The notes: generated from the letters alone by a model not told the origin. Positions 45,768 to 55,764 are shown, counted from the stretch's first letter. The stretch is DNA of 64,000 nt from an uncultured Flavobacteriaceae bacterium (GCA_947494205.1 CANLUH010000005.1:334013-398012), one strand, 5' to 3'. Numbers and translations: made by a program.

Positions 45768-45805
45768 AAAAAAAACGCCAACTCATTAGAGTTGGCGTTT
45801 TTTTT
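45768..45805. terminator. Bidirectional terminator
   Basis: Stem ACGCCAACTC/GAGTTGGCGT around ATTA with A and T tracts on the two sides, between the convergent FKBP and porin genes. Confidence 0.93.
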
Positions 45806-45828
45806 GTAAATACTTTTTAACGTATTAA

Positions 45829-46422
45829 TTACAGTTTATAGGATAAGCTTAATATAAGCTGTTCTGGTCTTGTATCTAATCGATCTGGAGAAACAACATT
45901 AGTATTGTTTGCTATAATTGTAGCCTCGTTAGAATTAAAACCACGTTCGTACCTTAAGTCTATTCCTAATTGATCAATGTTTAATCCAATACCAAAGTTT
46001 AAGCCTACCGAAAAATCATCTTCAAGATTATTTATAACAGCATTACTTAAATCGGATTCTAGAATATATTGTAAAGAGGGACCAGCAAAAACATGTACAG
46101 GACCTAATACTTTTAAACCTACTAAAAGTGGCGCATCTAGTTTTTGCATAGAAAAATCACCAGCAGTGTCGTAATCACTTTTAGTACTAGTGTACACCAA
46201 TTCTGGTCTAAAATAGACTTTGCCTCCTAACTTAGCAAAAAGTCCTATGTGGTAACCTACTGTTGCTGTAGGATCTTCGGAAGTATTACTAATAGCATTA
46301 AAATAACTACCATTGGCATTATAATTAACACCTCCTTTAAGACCAAATCCGCTTCCGTTTTGTGCGAAAGCGGATAGGGCCATTATTACTGTAAAACTAA
46401 CAGTTAAAAATATGTTCTTCAT
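45829..46422 (-). CDS. Outer-membrane beta-barrel protein (PorT-like/OmpA-like barrel)
   Basis: A 197-residue exported protein: signal peptide (1-20, AFAQ), then alternating beta strands (FGLKGGVNYNANG, YHIGLFAKLGGKVYFRPELVYT, VHVFAGPSLQYIL, FGIGLNIDQLGIDLRYERGF) and a C-terminal SLSYKL ending in an aromatic/hydrophobic strand. This is the small eight-stranded 'outer membrane beta-barrel' family of Bacteroidota. Function unknown. Confidence 0.85.
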   Translation of the reverse strand: MKNIFLTVSFTVIMALSAFAQNGSGFGLKGGVNYNANGSYFNAISNTSEDPTATVGYHIGLFAKLGGKVYFRPELVYTSTKSDYDTAGDFSMQKLDAPLLVGLKVLGPVHVFAGPSLQYILESDLSNAVINNLEDDFSVGLNFGIGLNIDQLGIDLRYERGFNSNEATIIANNTNVVSPDRLDTRPEQLILSLSYKL

Positions 46423-46472
46423 AATTTTTCGTTTTTATTGATTCATAAAGATAAAACGAAAAGCGTGCCATA

Positions 46473-47426
46473 TTATTTTCTTTGTATCACTTTTTCACAA
46501 GCTTTTACAATAGCCTCGCTGTTTAAACCATACTTTTCCATAAGTTGTGCTGGTGTTCCAGATTCACCAAAAGTATCGTTTGTTGCAATAAATTCTTGAG
46601 GTGTAGGTTTATTAGTAGCTAATACTCTGGCTACACTTTCTCCTAAACCACCTAAGTGATTATGTTCTTCTGCAGTAACAATACATTTTGTTTTGCTTAC
46701 AGACTTTATAATAGCATTAGCATCTAAAGGCTTTATAGTATGAATATTAATAACTTCCGCAGAAATGCCTTTTTCATTTAAAACTTTTGCAGCTTCAAGC
46801 GCTTCCCAAACTAAATGCCCAGTAGCTACAATAGTAACATCTGTACCTTCAGTGAGGTGTACAGCTTTACCTATTTCGAATGTTTGATTTTCTGGTGTAA
46901 AGTTGGCCACTTTAGGTCTTCCAAAACGTAAGTATACAGGACCATGGTGCTCAGCTATTGCTAAAGTAGCAGCTTTTGTTTGGTTATAGTCACAAGGATT
47001 AATAACTACCATACCAGGAAGCATTTTCATTAATCCAATATCTTCTAATATTTGGTGTGTTGCGCCATCTTCACCTAAAGTTAATCCGGCATGCGATGCA
47101 CAAATTTTTACATTCTTATCAGAATAAGCAATACTCTGTCTTATTTGATCGTAAACACGACCTGTAGAAAAGTTTGCAAAAGTACCTGTAAATGGTATTT
47201 TTCCTCCTATAGTTAATCCAGCTGCAATACCCATCATGTTAGCTTCTGCAATTCCTATTTGAAAAAAACGTTCTGGATTTTCTTCAATAAATTGATCCAT
47301 TTTTAAAGACCCAACTAAATCTGCACAAAGTGCAACCACATTAGGGTTTGTTCTTCCTAGTTCTGTTAATCCAGCTCCAAAGCCTGAACGGGTGTCTTTA
47401 CTTCCTGTGTTTGTATATGTTTTCAT
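46473..47426 (-). CDS. Transketolase, C-terminal subunit
   Basis: A 317-residue protein covering the pyrimidine-binding and C-terminal domains of transketolase (SGFGAGLTELGRTNPNVVAL, GIAEANMMGIAAGLTIGG, the SHAGLTLGEDGATHQ loop, then HTIKPLDANAI). With the N-terminal subunit gene just upstream (34-nt gap) it forms the split transketolase seen in many Bacteroidota, transferring two-carbon units in the pentose phosphate pathway. Confidence 0.93.
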   Translation of the reverse strand: MKTYTNTGSKDTRSGFGAGLTELGRTNPNVVALCADLVGSLKMDQFIEENPERFFQIGIAEANMMGIAAGLTIGGKIPFTGTFANFSTGRVYDQIRQSIAYSDKNVKICASHAGLTLGEDGATHQILEDIGLMKMLPGMVVINPCDYNQTKAATLAIAEHHGPVYLRFGRPKVANFTPENQTFEIGKAVHLTEGTDVTIVATGHLVWEALEAAKVLNEKGISAEVINIHTIKPLDANAIIKSVSKTKCIVTAEEHNHLGGLGESVARVLATNKPTPQEFIATNDTFGESGTPAQLMEKYGLNSEAIVKACEKVIQRK

Positions 47427-47461
47427 AAGTGTAAAATCGTAATTAGTAAATCTAAATAAGG

Positions 47462-48307
47462 TTAGTAATCTCCTAAAGTTTCAGGGTTTTGAGCTAGTGC
47501 ACTAGCTAATTGTTCATCGTTAGGTGCTTTACCGTGCCATGCGTGTGTATGCATCATAAAATCGACACCATTACCCATCATTGTTTCTAATAAAACACAA
47601 ACAGGTTTACCTTGTCCCGTTTTAGATTTTGCTTCTGCCATTCCTTTTAAAATAGCATCCATATTATTACCGTCTTTAACTTCAATAACTGTCCAATCGA
47701 ACGCTTCAAATTTAGCTTTAACGTCTCCCATTGGTAATACGTCGTCTGTAGCACCATCTATTTGTTTTCCGTTTAAATCTATAGTAGCAATAATATTGTC
47801 TACTTTTTTTCCAGAAGCGTACATAATAGCTTCCCAGTTTTGCCCTTCTTGTAATTCTCCATCACCATGTAAACTATAAATTAAATGATTACAACCATTT
47901 AGTTTTTTTGCTTGTGCAGCTCCTAATGCTACAGATAGTCCTTGACCAAGAGATCCAGAAGCAATTCTTACACCTGGTAATTTCTCGTGAGTAGTAGGGT
48001 GACCTTGTAATCTAGAGTTAATTAATCTAAAAGTATTTAACTCATCTACTGGAAAGTATCCAGCTCTAGCAAGCACACTATAATAAACAGGAGAAATATG
48101 ACCGTTAGAAAGGAAAAATAAATCTTCTCCAATTCCATCCATGTCAAAACCATCTTTTCTGTCCATTATGTCGTTGTAAAGTGCTACAAAAAACTCTGCG
48201 CAGCCTAAAGATCCTCCCGGGTGCCCAGAATTTACTTTATGTACCATACGTAAAATGTCTCTACGTACTTGTGTTGTAATGTCTTCTAATTGTTGTGTGT
48301 TTGCCAT
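47462..48307 (-). CDS. Transketolase, N-terminal subunit
   Basis: A 281-residue protein holding the thiamine-diphosphate pyrophosphate domain: VNSGHPGGSLGCAEF, SNGHISPVYYS, GSLGQGLSVALGAA, the HGDGELQEGQNWEA cofactor motif and a C-terminal HTHAWHGKAPND. It precedes the C-terminal subunit gene in one unit. Confidence 0.93.
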   Translation of the reverse strand: MANTQQLEDITTQVRRDILRMVHKVNSGHPGGSLGCAEFFVALYNDIMDRKDGFDMDGIGEDLFFLSNGHISPVYYSVLARAGYFPVDELNTFRLINSRLQGHPTTHEKLPGVRIASGSLGQGLSVALGAAQAKKLNGCNHLIYSLHGDGELQEGQNWEAIMYASGKKVDNIIATIDLNGKQIDGATDDVLPMGDVKAKFEAFDWTVIEVKDGNNMDAILKGMAEAKSKTGQGKPVCVLLETMMGNGVDFMMHTHAWHGKAPNDEQLASALAQNPETLGDY

Positions 48308-48458
48308 TTTTTTAGCGTTATGTTAATTGGCCTCAAATGTAACTTTTTTAAACTCCTTTTACAATGGTTTATTGGTGTCATTTATTAACGAATTTATTCT
48401 ATTTGCTAACAATTATAAATTTTATTAAATGTTTAAGACCATAAGACATTTTGTTAAT

Positions 48459-48466
48459 TATATTTG
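48459..48466 (+). promoter_or_regulatory. Promoter -7 box of the 48.5-kb membrane protein/tgt operon
   Basis: TATATTTG followed by C, only 7 nt before the ATG at 48474: an almost leaderless start. Confidence 0.65.
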
Positions 48467-48473
48467 CAGGCGA

Positions 48474-48818
48474 ATGAATTTCATCAAAAAAAATAGTTTA
48501 GGAATACTGTCTATAATTATAAGTGTCTTTTTAATAATAAATTACACGTTTTATTTTGGAGGTTTAAAAACTAGAATGATGGAGTATGGTAAAAGTTTAG
48601 AAATAAATAATGGAATGAATACCACGCTTATAGCTGGTAATATTAAAATAGTGATTATTCAATCTATTTTTATAATACTTCCATTACTATTGCTAATCAT
48701 TCATTTTATTAAAAAAAGAAATAGAAAAATAAGTATAATAGCTTTCTTGTTAATTTTAGGATACTTAGTTTTCTCTTTATATAGTATAAATTTTATATAC
48801 GATTCGATTAAAATATGA
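48474..48818 (+). CDS. Small membrane protein of unknown function
   Basis: A 114-residue protein with three predicted membrane segments (LGILSIIISVFLIINYTFYF, then two near residues 55-75 and 82-102) and basic ends. No family recognised. ATG 48474 is used rather than the in-frame ATG 48429, since the promoter box lies between them. It overlaps tgt by 4 bp (ATGA). Confidence 0.7.
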   Translation: MNFIKKNSLGILSIIISVFLIINYTFYFGGLKTRMMEYGKSLEINNGMNTTLIAGNIKIVIIQSIFIILPLLLLIIHFIKKRNRKISIIAFLLILGYLVFSLYSINFIYDSIKI

Positions 48819-49945
48819 CGTTTGATTTAAAAGCAAAGGATCCACAGAGTAATGCAAGAGCGGGAGTAGTAACCACAGATCATGGAGTTATAGAAACTCC
48901 TATATTTATGCCTGTTGGTACAGTAGCCTCTGTTAAAGGTGTACACCAAAAAGAATTAAGAGAAGAAATAAATCCTGATATTATTTTAGGAAACACCTAC
49001 CATTTGTATTTAAGACCACAAACCGAAATTCTTGAAAAGGCAGGAGGTTTGCATAAATTTATGAATTGGGATCGTAATATTTTAACCGATTCAGGTGGTT
49101 ACCAAGTATATTCATTATCTGCTAGAAGAAAGATTAAAGAAGAAGGTGTTAAGTTTAAATCTCACATAGACGGAAGTTACCATACATTTACACCAGAAAA
49201 TGTTATGGAAATTCAGCGTAGTATTGGCGCAGATATTATTATGGCTTTCGATGAGTGCACACCATATCCATGTGATTATAATTATGCAAAACGATCTATG
49301 CACATGACGCATAGATGGTTAAACAGATGTATTAATCATTTAGAGAAAACACCGTTTAAATACGATTACTCGCAAGCATTTTTTCCTATTGTACAAGGAA
49401 GTACTTATAAAGATTTACGTAAACAATCTGCAGAATATATAGCTAATGTTGGTGCAGAAGGAAATGCTATTGGAGGACTTTCTGTAGGAGAACCAGCAGA
49501 AGAAATGTATGCTATGACAGAAGTTGTAACAGATATACTTCCAGAAGATAAACCTCGTTATTTAATGGGAGTAGGAACTCCTATAAATATATTAGAGAAT
49601 ATCGCTTTAGGAGTAGATATGTTCGATTGTGTTATGCCAACACGTAATGCTAGAAATGGAATGTTATTTACAGCCTACGGAAGTATAAATATTAAGAATT
49701 TAAAATGGCGTGACGATTTTTCTCCAATAGATGAAATGGGAATTACGTTTGTAGATACAGAATATTCTAAAGCATACTTACGTCACTTATTTACAGTTAA
49801 TGAATTATTAGGAAAGCAAATAGCTACGATTCATAACTTAGGTTTTTATTTATGGTTGGTTCGAGAAGCTAGAAAACATATATTAGCAGGAGACTTTAGA
49901 ACTTGGAAAGACATGATGGTTAAACAAATGAATAATCGCTTATAA
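48815..49945 (+). CDS. tgt: Queuine tRNA-ribosyltransferase without zinc cysteines
   Basis: A 376-residue TIM-barrel enzyme that exchanges guanine-34 of Asp, Asn, His and Tyr tRNAs for preQ1. Active-site parts are intact: DSGGYQVYSLS, ADIIMAFDECTPYP, GGLSVGEP and VDMFDCVMPTRNARNG with the nucleophilic Asp. The zinc site of bacterial Tgt, normally CxCxxC then His, is replaced: residues 303-317 read SPIDEMGITFVDTEY with no Cys, although the following KAYLRHLF and IHNLGFYL are kept. A structural change in this lineage, not a truncation, is inferred. Confidence 0.94.
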   Translation: MTFDLKAKDPQSNARAGVVTTDHGVIETPIFMPVGTVASVKGVHQKELREEINPDIILGNTYHLYLRPQTEILEKAGGLHKFMNWDRNILTDSGGYQVYSLSARRKIKEEGVKFKSHIDGSYHTFTPENVMEIQRSIGADIIMAFDECTPYPCDYNYAKRSMHMTHRWLNRCINHLEKTPFKYDYSQAFFPIVQGSTYKDLRKQSAEYIANVGAEGNAIGGLSVGEPAEEMYAMTEVVTDILPEDKPRYLMGVGTPINILENIALGVDMFDCVMPTRNARNGMLFTAYGSINIKNLKWRDDFSPIDEMGITFVDTEYSKAYLRHLFTVNELLGKQIATIHNLGFYLWLVREARKHILAGDFRTWKDMMVKQMNNRL

Positions 49946-49948
49946 CTT

Positions 49949-51022
49949 TTGAAAATACTAGACTGGTACATATTAAAACGCTATTTATTCACATTTTTAA
50001 TGATGATTTTACTGTTTATTCCAATAGGGATAACAGTACATTTGGCTGAAAAAATTGGTAAGATTTTAGAAAAGGAAGTTCCTTTTGGGGAGGTCATGGT
50101 ATATTTACTAGACTTTACTATCTATTTTGCGCATTTATTGTTCCCATTATTTTTATTCCTATCTGTAATTTGGTTTACTTCAAAATTAGCCAACAATACA
50201 GAGATTGTTGCTTTCTTAAGTTCCGGAGTATCATTTTCTAGATTCTTAAGGCCTTACTTAATTGGGGCTAGTTTGGTAGCAGCATTTTCAATTATATTAG
50301 GATTGTACTTAGCTCCCAACGCCAGTAAAGGATTTAATGATTTTAAATACAAATACCTCTCGGGAAAGAAAGCTAGGGAAAATGGGCGCTTATTAAAACA
50401 AATTAATGATAACGATATTATCTATGTAAGTCATTTTGATTCAAATAAAAAAATAGGTCATAATTTTACTTTAGAGCATTTTGAAAATGGTAAAATGACT
50501 TATAAAATTGAATCCAATAACATACGTTATAGAGAGGAGGATTCAGCATACAGTTTAAGAAGTTATTTTAAAAGAACTATAGGCGAACATAGAGATGTTT
50601 TAGACTCTAAACGAAAAAAAGACACAGTATTTACTTTCGATTTAGAAGACCTTACGCCAGAAACATACATAGCAGAAACAAAAACCTATGGAGACTTGCG
50701 TAGGTTTATAGAACGAGAAGAGAAACGTGGGTCATCTAGTATAGGGCGTTATAAACTAGAATTATATAGAAAATGGAGTTTACCAGTATCTGTATTTATT
50801 TTAACAATTATAGCCGTAGCAGTATCTTCTAGAAAGAGAAGAGGAGGTATGGGAGTTAACCTAGCCTTTGGTATTTGTATAGCAATGATATTTGTGTTTT
50901 TCGATAAAATATTTGGTACCATGGCTGCACAATCGGATTTTTCACCATTGCTAGCCGTTTGGTTTTCAAATATAATATTTGGTATATTAGGTGTAATACT
51001 CTTATACAATGCTAAACGATAA
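49949..51022 (+). CDS. LptF/LptG family permease (YjgP/YjgQ)
   Basis: A 357-residue inner-membrane protein with six membrane segments in two groups of three, divided by a periplasmic jellyroll-like domain (about 130-260). N-terminal LDWYILKRYLFTFLMMIL and the LSSGVSFSRFLRPYL coupling helix are typical. It exports LPS from the inner membrane with LptBC, which lie elsewhere. The start is TTG, 3 nt after tgt; no ATG is available. Confidence 0.9.
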   Translation: MKILDWYILKRYLFTFLMMILLFIPIGITVHLAEKIGKILEKEVPFGEVMVYLLDFTIYFAHLLFPLFLFLSVIWFTSKLANNTEIVAFLSSGVSFSRFLRPYLIGASLVAAFSIILGLYLAPNASKGFNDFKYKYLSGKKARENGRLLKQINDNDIIYVSHFDSNKKIGHNFTLEHFENGKMTYKIESNNIRYREEDSAYSLRSYFKRTIGEHRDVLDSKRKKDTVFTFDLEDLTPETYIAETKTYGDLRRFIEREEKRGSSSIGRYKLELYRKWSLPVSVFILTIIAVAVSSRKRRGGMGVNLAFGICIAMIFVFFDKIFGTMAAQSDFSPLLAVWFSNIIFGILGVILLYNAKR

Positions 51023-51905
51023 GGTTAAAAATTATCTTCATTTACATCTTTTAGTTTTTATAGCTGGATTTACTGCTATTTTAGGCAAATTAATCACCAT
51101 TGAAGCTGTTTCATTAGTGTGGTATAGAATGTTTATCGCAGCAATTTTAATGTTTATCTATATTAAAATCACCAAAATAGATATTAGAATTACTCGAAAA
51201 TCATTACTAAAACTATCCTTAGCAGGAATCATTATAGCATTACATTGGATTACTTTTTTTGCTGCAATAGATGCGTCTAACATATCCATTACATTAGCAA
51301 TGTTTTCAACAGGAGCATTCTTTGCTTCCTTTATAGAGCCTATAATATATAAGAGAAAAATAATATGGTACGAAATTCTATTTGGTATTATTGTTATTGT
51401 AGGCGTTTGGATTATTACACAAAGTGAAATTAAACACATTAAAGGTATCATTCTAGGCATCTCCTCAGCCTTCTTATCTTCACTTTTTGCAGTATTAAAT
51501 GGTAAGTTTTTAGAAGAACATTCCGCTACAAAAATTTCATTTTATGAATTTATCAGTGGTGTTATTTTTATTTCAATATTTATACAATTATTTGGCGGTG
51601 GGTTTTCACTAGATTATTTTAAAATTAGTAGCTCAGATTTTACATATTTATTCATTTTAGCATCTGTTTGTACAGCCTATGCTTTTATAGCTTCTGTATA
51701 TGTAATGAAGCAAATAAGCCCATATACGGTAGTGTTAACCTATAACTTAGAACCGATATATGGTATAGTTATAGCGCTAATCTATTTTCCGGATTCAGAA
51801 AAAATGTCTCCTGCATTTTATTACGGAGCAGCAATAATATTGGGGGTAGTACTGCTAAATGGTATTTTAAAAAATATAAAAACGATAAAAAGGAAAGCGA
51901 CTTAA
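51009..51905 (+). CDS. EamA/DMT family transporter
   Basis: A 298-residue protein with ten membrane segments in two EamA repeats (about 7-140 and 150-290; LGKLITIEAVSLVWYRMFIAA, LKLSLAGIIIALHWITFFAAI). The substrate of this drug/metabolite transporter is unknown. Its start overlaps the LptF/G-like gene by 14 bp. Confidence 0.9.
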   Translation: MLNDKVKNYLHLHLLVFIAGFTAILGKLITIEAVSLVWYRMFIAAILMFIYIKITKIDIRITRKSLLKLSLAGIIIALHWITFFAAIDASNISITLAMFSTGAFFASFIEPIIYKRKIIWYEILFGIIVIVGVWIITQSEIKHIKGIILGISSAFLSSLFAVLNGKFLEEHSATKISFYEFISGVIFISIFIQLFGGGFSLDYFKISSSDFTYLFILASVCTAYAFIASVYVMKQISPYTVVLTYNLEPIYGIVIALIYFPDSEKMSPAFYYGAAIILGVVLLNGILKNIKTIKRKAT

Positions 51906-51928
51906 TACCATTTAACAATTAAAGTTTT

Positions 51929-51936
51929 TATATTTG
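51929..51936 (+). promoter_or_regulatory. accA promoter -7 box
   Basis: TATATTTG, 39 nt before the ATG; -33 element not clear. Confidence 0.6.
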
Positions 51937-51974
51937 TCAACTAAACTATAAACTAAACAAATAATAAATTCCCT

Positions 51975-52928
51975 ATGGAATATTTAGAATTTGAATTACC
52001 AATAAAAGAACTAGAAGATCAACTTCAAAAGTGTCAAGTAATTGGTGAAGAAAGCAATGTAGACGTTACACAGACCTGTAAGCAAATAGAAAAAAAGCTA
52101 ACAGCGACCAAAAAAGATATATATAAAAACTTAACACCTTGGCAACGAGTGCAAATGTCTCGTCACCCAAATAGACCTTATACCTTAGATTATATTAATG
52201 CCTTATGTGGAGATTCTTTTTTAGAATTGCACGGGGATCGTAATTTTAAGGATGATAAAGCAATGATTGGTGGTTTAGGTAAGATTGGAGACCAAAGTTA
52301 TATGTTTATTGGGCAACAAAAAGGATATAACACTAAAACACGTCAGTACAGAAACTTCGGAATGGCTAATCCAGAAGGATATCGTAAAGCCTTACGTTTA
52401 ATGAAATCTGCCGAGAAGTTTGGCATTCCTGTAATTACGTTATTAGATACGCCAGGAGCCTATCCAGGATTAGAAGCTGAAGAACGTGGACAAGGAGAAG
52501 CAATTGCAAGAAATATATTAGAAATGACACGTCTTAAAGTGCCAATTATTACAGTAGTAATAGGAGAAGGTGCTTCAGGTGGAGCATTAGGAATAGGTGT
52601 AGGAGATAAAGTATTAATGTTAGAGAACACATGGTATTCTGTAATTTCACCAGAATCTTGTTCATCTATTTTATGGAGAAGTTGGGAATTTAAAGAAACT
52701 GCTGCAGAAGCTTTAAAATTAACAGCTACAGACATGAAGAAAATGAAATTAGTCGATGAGATTGTTAAAGAACCTCTAGGAGGAGCACATAGCGATAGAG
52801 AAAAAACATTTTTAACAGTTAAAGATGCTATTGTTAAAGCTTACGATGAATTTAAAAACTTATCACCAAAAGAATTAGTAGACCAGAGGATGGATAAATA
52901 TTCTCAAATGGGAGTTTACAAAGGCTAG
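51975..52928 (+). CDS. accA: Acetyl-CoA carboxylase carboxyltransferase subunit alpha
   Basis: A 317-residue subunit that with AccD moves the carboxyl group from biotin to acetyl-CoA, starting fatty-acid synthesis. N-terminal coiled helix, then [54 protein letters not shown] and the [12 protein letters not shown] motif are all present. Length is normal. Monocistronic with its own terminator. Confidence 0.96.
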   Translation: MEYLEFELPIKELEDQLQKCQVIGEESNVDVTQTCKQIEKKLTATKKDIYKNLTPWQRVQMSRHPNRPYTLDYINALCGDSFLELHGDRNFKDDKAMIGGLGKIGDQSYMFIGQQKGYNTKTRQYRNFGMANPEGYRKALRLMKSAEKFGIPVITLLDTPGAYPGLEAEERGQGEAIARNILEMTRLKVPIITVVIGEGASGGALGIGVGDKVLMLENTWYSVISPESCSSILWRSWEFKETAAEALKLTATDMKKMKLVDEIVKEPLGGAHSDREKTFLTVKDAIVKAYDEFKNLSPKELVDQRMDKYSQMGVYKG

Positions 52929-52950
52929 TAGCGATAAAACCTAAAAAATA

Positions 52951-52982
52951 AAATCTGAAAGCTAGCCTTTCAGATTTTTTTT
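52951..52982 (+). terminator. accA terminator
   Basis: AAATCTGAAAG and CTTTCAGATTT around CTAGC, followed by a T-tract. Confidence 0.9.
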
Positions 52983-53096
52983 ATGCTTATTAACAAAAAA
53001 AAAGAGTTATCAACACCTTAAATGTTCACTACATGTGAAGATTGATAGTGTTACAAATACATATTCTAATAATCAATTTATTTACTTTCGCTAACT

Positions 53097-54617
53097 ATGA
53101 AGCAACCACAACAATTATCCAGCTATAAAGTCGATAAAAGTACTCTAATAAGCCTTGAAAAAGGTAAAATTCCACCGCAAGCAATTGAATTAGAGGAAGT
53201 TGTGCTTGGTGCGATGATGATTGATAAAAAAGGTGTAGATGAAGTAATTGATATTTTAAGCCCAGATGCATTCTATAAAGAAGCGCATCAACATATCTTT
53301 GAAGCCGTTTTTATGTTGTTCCAAGAAAGCGAACCAATAGACATATTAACAGTTTCTAACCAACTAAAGACTAACGCAAAGTTAGATTTAATTGGAGGCG
53401 ATTTTTACCTTATATCTTTAACGCAAAAAGTATCGTCATCTGCACACATAGAGTTTCATGCACGTATTATTTTACAGAAGTTTATTCAGAGAAGTTTAAT
53501 TAAAATCTCTAATGAGATTATTGAAGAAGCTTACGATGAAACTAAAGATGTATTCGATTTATTAGACCATGCAGAATCTAAGTTATATGAAGTAACACAA
53601 GGAAACATTAAAAAATCGAGTGAAACTGCTCAAGACTTAGTAATACAAGCAAAGAAGAAAATTGAAGAAATTTCTAAGCAAGAAGGGATGAGTGGTATTC
53701 CTACCGGCTTTACTAAATTAGATGAGTTAACTTCGGGATGGCAGCCCAGTGATTTAATTATTGTTGCAGCACGTCCTGGTATGGGTAAAACAGCATTAAC
53801 GCTTACCATGGCAAGAAATATTGCTGTAAATTCAAATATACCGGTAGCTTTCTTTTCATTAGAGATGGCATCGGTACAGTTAATTACACGTTTAATATCT
53901 AGTGAAACTGGATTATCTTCAGAAAAACTAAGGACAGGAAAACTAGAAAAACATGAGTGGGAACAGCTTAATGTAAAAGTAAAAGATTTAGAGAAAGCAC
54001 CACTTTTTATAGATGATACACCATCGTTATCCATTTTCGATTTAAGAGCAAAAGCAAGGCGTTTGGCTTCGCAACACGGCATTAAAATGATTATGATTGA
54101 TTACTTGCAGTTGATGACGGCTGCGGGAAGTGGAGGAAATCGTGAACAGGAAATCTCGATGATTTCTCGAAATCTAAAAGCATTAGCAAAAGAATTAATG
54201 GTGCCAGTAATTGCACTATCTCAGTTATCTCGTGCCGTAGAAACACGTGGAGGAAGTAAAAGACCTTTATTATCCGATTTACGTGAATCTGGAGCGATTG
54301 AGCAAGATGCCGATATTGTATCGTTTATCTATAGACCAGAATATTATAAAATAGACGAGTGGGATGATGATGATCACTCACCAACAGCAGGACAAGGAGA
54401 ATTTATTGTAGCAAAGCACCGTAATGGTGGATTAGAAAACATTAGACTTAAATTTATTGGACATTTAGGTAAGTTCGACAATTTAGATGATTTCGATACG
54501 CCTTTCGGACAAGAATTCCATAGTAAAATGAATGCAGCTGCTAACGACGATACGTTTACACCAGCTTCACCAGAAGATGCTTTTGGAGCTCCAGATGATG
54601 ACGATGTACCATTTTAA
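53097..54617 (+). CDS. dnaB: Replicative DNA helicase with SSB-like C-terminal tip
   Basis: Hexameric helicase of 506 residues that unwinds DNA at the fork. N-terminal primase-interacting domain (about 20-125, PPQAIELEEVVLGAMMID), linker helix, RecA-like domain with Walker A AARPGMGKTAL (about 221-231), IMIDYLQLMTAA, SRNLKALAKEL and DLRESGAIEQDADIV. The extra acidic tail ends GAPDDDDVPF, matching the protein-docking tip (DDDIPF) of single-stranded DNA-binding protein. Confidence 0.96.
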   Translation: MKQPQQLSSYKVDKSTLISLEKGKIPPQAIELEEVVLGAMMIDKKGVDEVIDILSPDAFYKEAHQHIFEAVFMLFQESEPIDILTVSNQLKTNAKLDLIGGDFYLISLTQKVSSSAHIEFHARIILQKFIQRSLIKISNEIIEEAYDETKDVFDLLDHAESKLYEVTQGNIKKSSETAQDLVIQAKKKIEEISKQEGMSGIPTGFTKLDELTSGWQPSDLIIVAARPGMGKTALTLTMARNIAVNSNIPVAFFSLEMASVQLITRLISSETGLSSEKLRTGKLEKHEWEQLNVKVKDLEKAPLFIDDTPSLSIFDLRAKARRLASQHGIKMIMIDYLQLMTAAGSGGNREQEISMISRNLKALAKELMVPVIALSQLSRAVETRGGSKRPLLSDLRESGAIEQDADIVSFIYRPEYYKIDEWDDDDHSPTAGQGEFIVAKHRNGGLENIRLKFIGHLGKFDNLDDFDTPFGQEFHSKMNAAANDDTFTPASPEDAFGAPDDDDVPF

Positions 54618-54726
54618 TAAAAAATAAAATCTAATTCTATAGCTAAATACTTTATAAAAAGTCAGTTTTAAAGTATTTTTACGACGTAAATGGAGTGATT
54701 ACCAAAACAATAATTTTTAAGACATA

Positions 54727-55764
54727 ATGGACAAGACACGTACTACAAATATGTTGCTATTAGTAATAGTAATACCAATTATATTTTACTTATTAAAAGT
54801 ACTGTCTTTTATATTTATACCATTAGTGTTTTCTATGTTTATTGCATTATTATTCTTACCCTTAATGCGTTTTTTAGGAAAGAAAAAAGTACCCAAAAAA
54901 GTAAGTATAGTTATTGTTATAATAATAATATTAGCGGGTTTAAAAGTAGGCGGAGAGTTAGTAAAATTATCTAGTAGACAAATTTTAGCAACAGATTCTA
55001 CATTTTTGCTAAAAGCACAAACTAAAATTAATGATTTGGTTTATAATATGGATGTTTTTTTTGGTGTAGAGCCCGTTCCAGATCGTAATCTAAAACTAAC
55101 CAGATTCTTTAAAAAAGATGCCGTTTTTAGCAAGTTTGGGTCTACATTTAGTATTGTAAGTAAGTTTTTAACCTCATTGTTAATGACTACCTTCTTTGTT
55201 GTTTTATGGTTGGGAGAGTCTATAAACATTCAAAAATTACTTAATAAAACCCTATTAAAGAAAAAACATACCTCAATAAAGACGTTTAGAAAAATAGAAA
55301 AGGACTTAATTAAGTTTATTAAAGTAAAATTCTTAGTTAGTTTTTTAACTGGAGTAGGTACAGGGTTAGCCTGTTATTTCTTCGATGTTAGTTTCCCTAT
55401 CTTTTGGGGCTTATTTGCATTCCTAATTAATTTTGTGCAAATGGTAGGTTCATTTATTTCAGTAATATTATTATCTATCTTTGCCTTCGTAGAATTAGAC
55501 CCAAGCAGTACACTGTTGTTTTTTATACTATCTATAACAGGAGTACAAGTGCTTTTTGGAGCCATTTTAGAACCTATTTTTATGGGGAAATCCTTCTCTA
55601 TAAATATCATTACTGTCCTCGTAATGCTAATGTTCTGGGGCTTTATTTGGGGGATACCGGGACTAATTATGGCTATTCCAATTACAGTATTCCTAAAAAT
55701 TATTTTCGAGCAGTTTCCTAGTACTAAAGGTTTGGCGAGTCTTATCTCAGGATCAGGGCATTAA
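54727..55764 (+). CDS. AI-2E family transporter (PerM/YdiK-like)
   Basis: A 345-residue membrane protein with paired N-terminal segments, a soluble loop of about 90 residues and a C-terminal block of about five segments with the family pattern FPIFWGLFAFLINFVQMVGSF and WGFIWGIPGLIMAIPITVFLK. Members are exporters or Na+/H+ antiporters; AI-2 transport is shown for few and not assumed here. Confidence 0.9.
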   Translation: MDKTRTTNMLLLVIVIPIIFYLLKVLSFIFIPLVFSMFIALLFLPLMRFLGKKKVPKKVSIVIVIIIILAGLKVGGELVKLSSRQILATDSTFLLKAQTKINDLVYNMDVFFGVEPVPDRNLKLTRFFKKDAVFSKFGSTFSIVSKFLTSLLMTTFFVVLWLGESINIQKLLNKTLLKKKHTSIKTFRKIEKDLIKFIKVKFLVSFLTGVGTGLACYFFDVSFPIFWGLFAFLINFVQMVGSFISVILLSIFAFVELDPSSTLLFFILSITGVQVLFGAILEPIFMGKSFSINIITVLVMLMFWGFIWGIPGLIMAIPITVFLKIIFEQFPSTKGLASLISGSGH

